A stretch of 22,370 bases of DNA, taken from positions 1 through 22,370 of the IMG/VR virus record IMGVR_UViG_3300027777_000169. One strand, 5' to 3'. Below are positions 7,658 to 13,864 of the stretch, in pieces. Origin of the DNA: a virus. The translations under genes were made by a program, and so were the position numbers. Numbering within the stretch: the first letter of the stretch is position 1; the number at the start of each line of letters is the position of its first letter. The notes below the pieces were generated by a model. It was not told the DNA's origin. It ran no database searches and saw only the letters and a program-made list of their open reading frames with translations.

Positions 7658-8193
7658 TAAAATTTTTCCTTAATATCTAATTTATATACATTATCAATAT
7701 GTTCTTGTAGTTTAAAGTTAGGTAATAATTTTTCTTCTTTTAATTGGTCGAACAACGACATTACACAATTTTGTCCTCCGTTTTTGTCTAATACATTAGC
7801 AATTTCTTGTACCTCTTTTGGTGCATCTCCTGGACAGTAACTATATTTTACTTTATTCATTATACCTATATCAAAAATGTCATCTCCTACAAAAACAATT
7901 TCATTTGTGTTTATTTTATATTTTTTACAAATATCTTCTACGTAATCACCTTTATCTTTGTGTTTACCGTTTTTTCTATTTACAATAACTTCTATATTTC
8001 TATTTTTTGCGATTGCTTCATTAAAAGGATCTCCTGTAAGAAAAATAATGTGAATTCCTAATGCTTTAAATCTTTTAATTGCTGTCCAATCCTTATCACA
8101 GAATGTTTTCATCACAACATTTCCAGGACGATCGTAATATTTTTTACCATCGGTTAACACACCATCTACATCAAGAATTATTAATTTTATCAT
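7657..8193 (-). CDS. KdsC-like HAD-family sugar phosphatase
   Basis: This 178-residue protein matches the C0-type (capless) HAD phosphatases related to KDO-8-phosphate phosphatase in length and motifs. Motif I is LDVDGVLTDG (nucleophile Asp8, general acid Asp10). Motif II is FLTGD (Thr53). A Lys near residues 79-81 and motif IV FVGDDIFD (Asp104, Asp105) follow. After that come PGDAPKEVQ and KNGGQ, both characteristic of KdsC-like proteins, which act as tetramers. In this operon it could remove the distal phosphate from a sugar bisphosphate, the role played by GmhB in heptose synthesis. True KdsC activity is less likely because no KDO synthase is visible here. It overlaps the GDPD-like gene by 23 bases and the kinase by one. 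Confidence 0.84.
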   Translation of the reverse strand: MIKLIILDVDGVLTDGKKYYDRPGNVVMKTFCDKDWTAIKRFKALGIHIIFLTGDPFNEAIAKNRNIEVIVNRKNGKHKDKGDYVEDICKKYKINTNEIVFVGDDIFDIGIMNKVKYSYCPGDAPKEVQEIANVLDKNGGQNCVMSLFDQLKEEKLLPNFKLQEHIDNVYKLDIKEKF

Positions 8194-8623
8194 ATAGTTC
8201 CTTGTAATGTTCTACATTGTCCGAGCATATTCCTGCAAATTCTTTCCAGTCTTCACGTTGTTCTGGATGAACACAGATACAATTTTCTCCACCCGGTTCT
8301 CCTGGGTGCGCCCAGATATATCCTTCGCTGGTTAATGTGTATCTATCGGTGTTGTGCCAGAAACAGTGTATTCCTCTTTTGACCAATTCGTTCAATGCTG
8401 TGTGGTCTTTGGCATGTGCCCATACAGGTTTAAAATAAAACCAGCTAGGCGACACGGCCTCTCCGGGCTCGTCATGCCCTAGATAGAAATATTCTCCATC
8501 CCATTTACAAACATCTATCTCAACGTCAAACCCTTGATCAATTGCCTGTTCTATGTAAGCAATTGTGTTCTCTAGTTTTGGTCGAGGTCCGGAAATATTA
8601 CCGCGGTGTGAAATTAATAGCAT
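8171..8623 (-). CDS. Compact GDPD-like (PI-PLC superfamily) phosphodiesterase
   Basis: This 150-residue protein has the glycerophosphodiester phosphodiesterase active-site pattern. HRGN (His6, Arg7), LENT (Glu18, Asn19), VEIDV (Glu35, Asp37) and LGHDEP (His50) give the two catalytic His and the metal acids. Usual GDPD proteins are about 240 residues, so later barrel strands seem trimmed. Family members hydrolyse glycerophosphodiesters, and some act on teichoic-type or lipid headgroups. Its base composition is clearly less AT-rich than the HAD gene it overlaps by 23 bases, so it marks the edge of the AT-rich island. The complete catalytic set argues against a dead fragment, but the short barrel makes the exact reaction uncertain. 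Confidence 0.62.
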   Translation of the reverse strand: MLLISHRGNISGPRPKLENTIAYIEQAIDQGFDVEIDVCKWDGEYFYLGHDEPGEAVSPSWFYFKPVWAHAKDHTALNELVKRGIHCFWHNTDRYTLTSEGYIWAHPGEPGGENCICVHPEQREDWKEFAGICSDNVEHYKELYDKINNS

Positions 8624-8637
8624 TGCCAGTTATTTAA

Positions 8638-9312
8638 TCATGCTGAAAAAAGATTAATTAATTCTTTTTTCCATATATCACTATACTCGCAATCTCTATA
8701 ATTTTCAAACCATGGGCCACCTTCGGTATAATGTAATATTTTTGGGGCACCATCTTGAGGTTCTTTGTACCAGCCCACTAACCAATTATATTCGTGTGGT
8801 AAAGATCCTATGTCAGAATCTTCCAACCAGCTGAATCTATGCAGGAACTTGCCTGTTTCTTGATTCAGCAGTTCTGGGGTTAATATTCGATTTTTGGGAT
8901 GAGCGCAGTTCCATAATACCATAGAGCTCCAATTCTTTCTAGGATAAGCCAGTTGCATCTGCCCGTCCATCTTGACCCCTTCTTCTGGAGTGTAATCATG
9001 TTGTACGCAAACCACTGCTTTGCTGTCATCACAGTATTGTTTTAATTCATCAACATCTATTCTCCAAACAAAATCACAGTCACAGAACACTGCCCAGCCT
9101 TGATAATTTTGTAGATACGGTATAAAAAATCTCGTAAATGTAAATTCTGTGCTGGCTAATTTATCTATCTCCCTGGTATAGATCCCAGCTTCTCTAAGAG
9201 TTTTCATTTTCAAAGGCTCTACTTCGGTATCTTTATTTCTACGTTTTATTGAATGTTCACACACTTGATATGTGATATCTTCACGAGGATCATAACCTAC
9301 ATATACTTTCAT
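8638..9312 (-). CDS. GT8-like (GT-A fold) glycosyltransferase
   Basis: This 224-residue protein starts MKVYVGYDPRE, has TFTRFFIPYL (58-67) before an FCDCDFVW DxD metal site (Asp78, Asp80), and a C-terminal LHYTEGGPWFENY block with the late His expected in GT8-like retaining enzymes. The SSMVLWN segment fits the acceptor-side strand of this fold. It is unlike the plus-strand GT8-like protein at 2712-3467 in detail, so it probably has a different acceptor or donor. Its start overlaps the stop of the kinase-nucleotidyltransferase gene by four bases and 14 bases separate its stop from the GDPD-like start, placing it in the same transcription unit. Related proteins are common, from memory, in marine T4-like phages. 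Confidence 0.72.
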   Translation of the reverse strand: MKVYVGYDPREDITYQVCEHSIKRRNKDTEVEPLKMKTLREAGIYTREIDKLASTEFTFTRFFIPYLQNYQGWAVFCDCDFVWRIDVDELKQYCDDSKAVVCVQHDYTPEEGVKMDGQMQLAYPRKNWSSMVLWNCAHPKNRILTPELLNQETGKFLHRFSWLEDSDIGSLPHEYNWLVGWYKEPQDGAPKILHYTEGGPWFENYRDCEYSDIWKKELINLFSA

Positions 9313-10088
9313 AATTTTCCTTCATCTCTCATTTTTTTTCTAATATCCGTAGCAGAGATTTTTTGTATATTTTCTGACAAAATAATTTCTTCTATTTTAT
9401 AACCAACTCCTCTACCATAACAAATATTAGTTATATTTGGCACTAGAGTGACTTGAATTCTATTTTTATAAAATTGTAATGCTTGTTCTATATTCTTCTT
9501 AACTGTTTCAAAATCAAAAGGATTATCTCCCACACCCTGTACATCTCTCACCTGTATATTTACTTGTCCTGTTTTTTTAACGATCTCTTCAAATAGAGCT
9601 TGATGTCCTTCGTGCCATGGTTGCCATCTGCCCAACATCTGAGCAGTGGGTCGACGATTATCCCAAACATATTCTTGTAGTTCATCTGCTATTCTTATAG
9701 CCCACAATTCGGCATTTTGTGTAGGCACTCGAAAATCATATTCTGCAGGAGGTACAAACATCTTATTAGTATCTTCAAAACGTCCTTCTTTAATGGTGTC
9801 TACCCACACAGTATAATCGGCATCAAAGTCCTGTCTAGTTTTTTCTGTAGGACAAACAAAGTCTGCAATCACGTGTTTGCCGCGGTCTAATCCTTCTTGT
9901 GCTAGGTGTTTCATCCGTTCTGCTTGTCTTGTTCTGCCCTCGGGTGAAAAATCCCAATCGTTGGCTTCTGTTCTTACTCGATCCGCATTTAACCACACAG
10001 CACCTAGTAAGGTCGCTAGTTTATCAGAGAGATAACTTTTACCCGATCCTGGTAATCCCATTACTAATATTTTTTTATTTTTTTCCAT
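9309..10088 (-). CDS. P-loop (APS kinase-like) kinase fused to HxGH nucleotidyltransferase
   Basis: This 259-residue protein has two parts. Residues 1 to about 130 form a P-loop kinase: GLPGSGKS (11-18), NADRVR (34-39), ADFVCP (75-80) and VWVDT (94-98) parallel the DGDNxR, FISP and VYVDT landmarks of adenylylsulfate kinase. Residues 148-259 form an HxGH nucleotidyltransferase: GRWQPWHEGH (153-162) and ISATDIR (244-250), as in NMN adenylyltransferases and small cytidylyltransferases. NPFDFE lies between. The order is opposite to NadR, where the transferase comes first. It could phosphorylate and then nucleotidylate one small molecule (an alcohol, nicotinamide riboside or a sugar), but substrates are not resolvable. 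The start overlaps the upstream HAD gene by 14 bases. Confidence 0.78.
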   Translation of the reverse strand: MEKNKKILVMGLPGSGKSYLSDKLATLLGAVWLNADRVRTEANDWDFSPEGRTRQAERMKHLAQEGLDRGKHVIADFVCPTEKTRQDFDADYTVWVDTIKEGRFEDTNKMFVPPAEYDFRVPTQNAELWAIRIADELQEYVWDNRRPTAQMLGRWQPWHEGHQALFEEIVKKTGQVNIQVRDVQGVGDNPFDFETVKKNIEQALQFYKNRIQVTLVPNITNICYGRGVGYKIEEIILSENIQKISATDIRKKMRDEGKL

Positions 10089-10668
10089 GTATAATTTTAT
10101 GTATGTGTTGCCAGTTATTTACTCGTATGATATTTTCATCTTCTAAACTCTGGTTGTAATCATGATTATACAATAATGGCCTCAAACCGTATTCTAAACC
10201 TTTTTTAGCATTGGTCCATTTGTCTTCCACCCACCATAAATTTGTGCCGTGGAATTCTGCCAGTGCTGCATCTTTATGATCTCCTGTTTCTAATATAAAA
10301 AAATTTGAGAATACAGTATCGCCAAACAGTTCTGCTAATCTTTTTTTTCTTAATTCCTGTGCCGGTATATCTGATGTTTGTGATGTTATAGGTATGAATG
10401 TCCAACCTTCTGCATGCAATAATTTTACCCAAGTTTGTGCATCAGGCATAGGTGATTGTGTACTCATCCATGCACTCTTATTAAATTCTCTAATTAGTTC
10501 TCTCGAAAGATCTCTATGTATGCCGTATCGAATGCTCATATCATACTCGTGATCTGTGTTTTCTAGTTGCGGGAATCCTTTGGTCGCCATCCATTTACTA
10601 AAATGGTCTTCCCATTCCAATAGTACACCGTCAACGTCTGTGAGTATTATTCTATCTGATTGTGGCAT
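10075..10668 (-). CDS. HAD-superfamily phosphatase, 5'-nucleotidase-like
   Basis: This 197-residue protein has HAD motif I as LTDVDGVLLEW (Asp11, Asp13), motif II as ITSQT (about 94-98) and a motif IV region VEDKW (about 147-151). A helical insertion of roughly 60 residues after motif I is a C1 cap, as in 5'(3')-deoxyribonucleotidases and related phage phosphatases. It differs clearly from the KdsC-like HAD protein at 7657-8193. It could act on nucleotides or on the product of the adjoining kinase-nucleotidyltransferase, whose gene it overlaps by 14 bases. It overlaps the next upstream gene by 17 bases. Substrate is not predictable from what is visible. Confidence 0.68.
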   Translation of the reverse strand: MPQSDRIILTDVDGVLLEWEDHFSKWMATKGFPQLENTDHEYDMSIRYGIHRDLSRELIREFNKSAWMSTQSPMPDAQTWVKLLHAEGWTFIPITSQTSDIPAQELRKKRLAELFGDTVFSNFFILETGDHKDAALAEFHGTNLWWVEDKWTNAKKGLEYGLRPLLYNHDYNQSLEDENIIRVNNWQHIHKIIHGKK

Positions 10669-11110
10669 CTTCCATACCAGCCACTCTGAGTTTAACTATG
10701 TTAGTTAACTGCCATTGTTTTTGATCTAAACCTTTGGTTATACCTAACCATTTATTTCTTAATAAAGCAAATTCATTGATTATTTTTTCCATATCAACCA
10801 CATCGGATTCTCCATCCACATATTTGTCGGCATCTCTAGATGTTAATGCTCTGTTATAATTTTCTAAAAATTTTTTAAACGTTCTTGATCTTAATCTTCT
10901 ATTCTCTATATTAAGATACTCTAATATTGCTTCTATTTCTTGCAATTGATTAAATCGATGTTCTACTATTCCTGGTAGCGATGCTGCAGATTTTTCTAAG
11001 TTTCCAAATATATATATTTCTTTGCGTGCTGCTTCTAATTCTTGATCAAAATATTTTATACAATCAGGTATTAATCCGATATCCTGACTTACTTTAGTAT
11101 ACCAGCTCAT
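10652..11110 (-). CDS. Helical protein of unknown function near uvsX
   Basis: This 152-residue protein is predominantly charged and helical, with likely coiled-coil stretches around residues 23-75. It ends in a conserved-looking block, WQLTNIVKLRVAGMEDATIR. I do not recognise the family with confidence. Its size and place downstream of uvsX raise the possibility of a recombination mediator like UvsY, but I see none of the UvsY sequence landmarks I know, so no symbol is given. The ATG shares one base with the upstream stop (TAATG), so translation is probably coupled to the 74-residue gene; its end overlaps the HAD gene by 17 bases. Confidence 0.6.
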   Translation of the reverse strand: MSWYTKVSQDIGLIPDCIKYFDQELEAARKEIYIFGNLEKSAASLPGIVEHRFNQLQEIEAILEYLNIENRRLRSRTFKKFLENYNRALTSRDADKYVDGESDVVDMEKIINEFALLRNKWLGITKGLDQKQWQLTNIVKLRVAGMEDATIR

Positions 11111-11334
11111 TATTCGTCGTATCCGTCTTCTTCTTCTTCGTCAAACACGCTCTCGATAGCTGCTTCTAATTTTTCATCATACTCCCCAGAGGATTTGATT
11201 ACTTTGGTAGGAACACCGATGTCTACTAATGTTTTGATATAGTCTACAGCACAGTCCACCTTCTGTCTATCAGGCACATAGTGGCTGATTGAATTCCATA
11301 TTTGCTCTATTTCTTCGTGTGTAAAGTCTTGCAT
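11110..11334 (-). CDS. Small acidic protein of unknown function
   Basis: This 74-residue protein has an N-terminal helical part (FTHEEIEQIWNSISHYVPDRQ) and an extremely acidic C-terminus (DEEEEDGYDE). No family is recognised. The size and charge are typical of small phage regulators or binding partners, but nothing specific supports that. It sits two bases after the 69-residue gene and shares one base with the following gene (TAATG), so it is part of a coupled group of three small genes behind uvsX. Confidence 0.65.
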   Translation of the reverse strand: MQDFTHEEIEQIWNSISHYVPDRQKVDCAVDYIKTLVDIGVPTKVIKSSGEYDEKLEAAIESVFDEEEEDGYDE

Positions 11335-11336
11335 GT

Positions 11337-11546
11337 TTATTTCTGTTTTATTGTTGTTATTCCCGGTCTCTCTTTAAAATCTATAACTTTTTGTTTTAAT
11401 GATTCAACAGCAATCACTAAAGGTGAATATTTTCCTAATTCTAAAGTTTTTACTTTCTCATGTAATTTTTCCACATCATTATAGAATGATTGAGCAGGAT
11501 CAACTGTTACTACTTTTGCTTTTATCTTTTTTATTTTCTTTTTCAT
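11337..11546 (-). CDS. Small basic protein of unknown function
   Basis: This 69-residue, Lys-rich protein starts MKKKIKKIKAK and carries one probable amphipathic helix in the middle (SFYNDVEKLHEKVKTLEL). No family is recognised. The basic start could bind nucleic acid, but that is only suggested by charge. It is the first gene after uvsX and has no clear Shine-Dalgarno sequence. Two bases separate its stop from the next start. An antisense frame on the plus strand covers the same bases but has low-complexity Leu/Phe content and is not preferred. Confidence 0.55.
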   Translation of the reverse strand: MKKKIKKIKAKVVTVDPAQSFYNDVEKLHEKVKTLELGKYSPLVIAVESLKQKVIDFKERPGITTIKQK

Positions 11547-11569
11547 TTTTTATAATAAAAGACCCAAGT

Positions 11570-11589
11570 ATTGCTGCCAAACCGGCAAT
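11570..11589 (-). terminator. Modest stem-loop after uvsX
   Basis: In the 60-base gap after the uvsX stop, ATTGC and GCAAT pair around a GC-containing loop. On the minus strand this is followed within about ten bases by TCTTTTATT. It may reduce read-through from uvsX into the small genes, but the stem is only five perfect pairs. Confidence 0.3.
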
Positions 11590-11606
11590 AGTATCCTTTT
11601 ATTTCT

Positions 11607-12680
11607 TTATTTTTTTTCTTTTTTAGTTTCTTTTTCAATCTCTTCTTTTGGTTCTGTCTTTTTAACATTTTGATAATCATTCATTATCATTGTTAATTTA
11701 TCTCCATCCCAATCTTTTCTATATTCTAGATGTTCTTTGCCTTTGCTGTCTATGTATTTTAATCTGTTGCCTGATTGTACTATTACTCCTTGTTTTTCAA
11801 ACAAGTCAACTAAGCCAGAATACGGATCCATGCCAGTGTCATAGGGAATCTTAACTTGTACACTTTCAAATGGTTTAGCATATCGAGTCTTCATAACTTT
11901 ACAAGCTGCTCGAATACCTCTCACTTCAGTAATTTTATTACCAGATTCGTCTTCTTTTAATTTTAATTTTTTCATTGCAATTACAATAGACGATGCATAG
12001 ATAAATCCTTGGCCTCCTGATATTTTATCATCTGGGTCAAACATATCCTGTGAAGCATACGTGTGATTAGTACACACCATGCCCACATTCCAAGAACCAA
12101 ACATGTTCACGCAATTTCTAACCAACGATGTTAGAGCTTTAGGTTTTCTACCTAAATCACCTTTCATTTCTCCTGCTTCAAATTGATTTACATCAGTTGG
12201 TGTTAATAACATACCCAACGAATCTATCACAAATAAAATTTTAGGAGCAGTTTCTTTATTATCTGGGTTTTCTTCTCTGTACCCTTTCATAAATTCTGAT
12301 ATGGTTTTAGCCACATCATCCACCATGGAAAGACTTAATTTTAATAGTTTCTTTTCATCTGTGTCTACCCCTAATGCTTTAAGCCATGCTTCATCTAGAG
12401 CATTCTCAGTATCAATTAATATTACATAGATACCTTGTGCTTGTGCATTCTTGATTATGTTACCTGATGCTATATAAGATTTCCCTGCTCCTGATTCTCC
12501 TGCTAGTACAGATACTTTACCTAACGGAATACCTTTGTTAAAATCTCCGGATATTAAATAATTTAATGCGTAGTTACCTGTAGATATCCAATCCGTAGGA
12601 TCATTAAATCCTAAACCTAGCCCTTGAATTGATTTTGTAATACTTTTTCTAAACTTTGTTGCGTCAAATACTTTTGTCAT
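11607..12680 (-). CDS. uvsX: UvsX RecA-like recombinase
   Basis: This 357-residue protein is the phage strand-exchange ATPase. Walker A is GESGAGKS (61-68) and Walker B is ILFVIDS (148-154). DTENALDE (90-97) supplies the catalytic Glu region. TNHTYAS (204-210) and SGGQGFIYASS (221-231) correspond to the DNA-binding loops. The C-terminus is a charged Lys/Glu tail, as in T4 UvsX, where the tail modulates binding. It polymerises on gp32-coated single strands for recombination-dependent replication and repair. An AGGA ribosome site lies about eight bases from the ATG. The gene follows gp32 directly, with a nested hairpin between them. Length agrees with the T4-like family (about 340-390). Confidence 0.95.
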   Translation of the reverse strand: MTKVFDATKFRKSITKSIQGLGLGFNDPTDWISTGNYALNYLISGDFNKGIPLGKVSVLAGESGAGKSYIASGNIIKNAQAQGIYVILIDTENALDEAWLKALGVDTDEKKLLKLSLSMVDDVAKTISEFMKGYREENPDNKETAPKILFVIDSLGMLLTPTDVNQFEAGEMKGDLGRKPKALTSLVRNCVNMFGSWNVGMVCTNHTYASQDMFDPDDKISGGQGFIYASSIVIAMKKLKLKEDESGNKITEVRGIRAACKVMKTRYAKPFESVQVKIPYDTGMDPYSGLVDLFEKQGVIVQSGNRLKYIDSKGKEHLEYRKDWDGDKLTMIMNDYQNVKKTEPKEEIEKETKKEKK

Positions 12681-12704
12681 TTTTTTATTCCTATGTTCTT
12701 ATAT

Positions 12705-12758
12705 TAACACTAATTGGCTCCAGTGTCAATACTGGAGCCAAAAGGGAAATTAGTGTTA
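12705..12758. promoter_or_regulatory. Nested hairpin between gp32 and uvsX
   Basis: A perfect 11-base-pair stem (12714-12724 with 12731-12741, six-base loop) sits inside a second 11-base inverted repeat (12705-12715 with 12748-12758). The two stems overlap by two bases on the left arm, and the right-arm bulge is AAGGGA-like. The outer right arm includes the gp32 stop codon. No U-run follows on the minus strand, so a simple Rho-independent terminator is doubtful. A processing or stabilising structure at the 3' end of the gp32 transcript is more likely, setting gp32 and UvsX levels apart. Confidence 0.7.
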
Positions 12759-13751
12759 TTTGCTTTGTCTTGATCTAATCAATTTCAAGATATCTTCTGC
12801 TCTTTTAGCACTATCAGTTGATGGCTGAGGTGCTGCCGCAGCAGGAGCCGCTTTTACCGATTCTACTTTGGTAACAACTGCTTCTCCTTCTACAGGAGTT
12901 GATACTGTCACTGATCCATTTACTGACGCTGATCCATTTACTGGCGTTGAGCTATTTGTTATAGCTGATACACCTACTGGTCTAAAATACTGACCGTATT
13001 TTTCTAGATCATACGCCTCCCCTTCTACAGATTTTTCAAATAATTCTTTGATTATTTTTACTTCTGCATCAGTGGGCTTCTTGGGTCTGAAGTCATTCAG
13101 ATTAAACAGTCCAAACTTATCAAGCGCTGCTCTCTCTGTTTCGTCTAGAGCTCTTTCTCTTCTGCTCCATTTAGAAGTAGAGTAATCAGCATATCCGCCT
13201 TTGGATGTTTTGGTTATTCTGAAATCCACACCTCTCACGTAATCAGTTGGTAACTCTTCCATTTCTGGATCTAGTAACGCAGATCTGATTATGTTAAAAA
13301 TTTGTGGTCCAATAATGAATCTTCTAATTGGATTTTCTGATGTTTTGTCATCAGCTAATGGATTTTGTAACACAAAACCTTGGAATATATAACTTTTCTT
13401 TTTCCAATATTTTCTGCCCATGTCTTCCATTGACTTGTCTTTGAACCAGGGTCTAACTTCAGTTAGAACTGGACACGTTTCTCCATACATTTCCATGCAT
13501 GGTACTTGTACTTGCACCGGTCTTGAATCCGCTTGTCCTTTAACTCCGGCGAAAGGCAATTTGATCATTGCTCTTTCAGTCCAGAAAAAAGTGTTATTTG
13601 GATCCTTGTCAGGTAAGAAACGCACTACTGCTTCTTGATTTTCCTGTATGTTCCAGTGTGGATAGATGGCGTTGTCGCCGCCTGTTGATGAAGTGGAGCG
13701 ATTCACTTCTTGAGATTTTAATCTCGCTCTTATTTCAGCTAGTGTAGCCAT
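12756..13751 (-). CDS. gp32: gp32-like single-stranded DNA-binding protein
   Basis: This 331-residue protein has the T4 gp32 plan. A short basic N-terminal arm (LAEIRARLKSQ) would drive cooperative binding. An OB-fold core follows, including an aromatic-rich KYWKKKSYIFQGFV block (114-127). A Ser/Thr/Ala linker (about 265-315) leads to a conserved-looking end, AEDILKLIRSRQ. Around residues 84-96 lies PCMEMYGETCPVL, which aligns with the T4 zinc-site region but has lost the last Cys (CPVL in place of CPVC). The start has a perfect AGGAGG site. A late-type GATAAATA box lies about 80 bases upstream, and uvsX follows. It coats single-stranded DNA during replication, recombination and repair. Confidence 0.88.
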   Translation of the reverse strand: MATLAEIRARLKSQEVNRSTSSTGGDNAIYPHWNIQENQEAVVRFLPDKDPNNTFFWTERAMIKLPFAGVKGQADSRPVQVQVPCMEMYGETCPVLTEVRPWFKDKSMEDMGRKYWKKKSYIFQGFVLQNPLADDKTSENPIRRFIIGPQIFNIIRSALLDPEMEELPTDYVRGVDFRITKTSKGGYADYSTSKWSRRERALDETERAALDKFGLFNLNDFRPKKPTDAEVKIIKELFEKSVEGEAYDLEKYGQYFRPVGVSAITNSSTPVNGSASVNGSVTVSTPVEGEAVVTKVESVKAAPAAAAPQPSTDSAKRAEDILKLIRSRQSK

Positions 13752-13832
13752 GATGTAAGCCTCCTATTGTGCCTATGTTTGTTTTTGTTTTTTGCCTAAT
13801 GTATATTAGACATAAAGAATAATATACACACT

Positions 13833-13840
13833 TATTTATC
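13833..13840 (-). promoter_or_regulatory. Candidate T4-type late promoter box for gp32
   Basis: GATAAATA on the minus strand differs at one base from the T4 late consensus TATAAATA. It lies in the longest noncoding gap (13752-13864), about 80 bases before the gp32 ATG, leaving room for an untranslated leader. A five-base-pair hairpin (CTAAT/ATTAG, 13796-13808) falls in that leader. A short AT box occurs often by chance in such DNA, so mapping of the 5' end would decide. Confidence 0.45.
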
Positions 13841-13864
13841 TGTTGTCTAGTGGGGAATTTGGTA

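Noticed and set aside
7807-8061. Plus-strand frame of 84 codons rich in Phe/Tyr/Ile that could look like a membrane protein
   Set aside because: It is the reverse complement of the KdsC-like gene, whose catalytic motifs are intact; the hydrophobic look comes from AT-rich antisense codons.
7657-8193. Reading the cassette as a KDO pathway because of the KdsC-like phosphatase
   Set aside because: No KDO-8-phosphate synthase is visible and a PfkB kinase has no role there; the heptose/pentose activation logic fits all the genes better.
10652-11110. Annotating the 152-residue protein as UvsY
   Set aside because: Only size and nearness to uvsX support it; none of the UvsY landmarks I know is present.
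11399-11626. Plus-strand 75-codon frame with Leu/Phe runs over the small gene and uvsX end
   Set aside because: Low-complexity translation of the reverse of Lys-rich codons, with no ribosome site; the minus-strand reading fits the operon.
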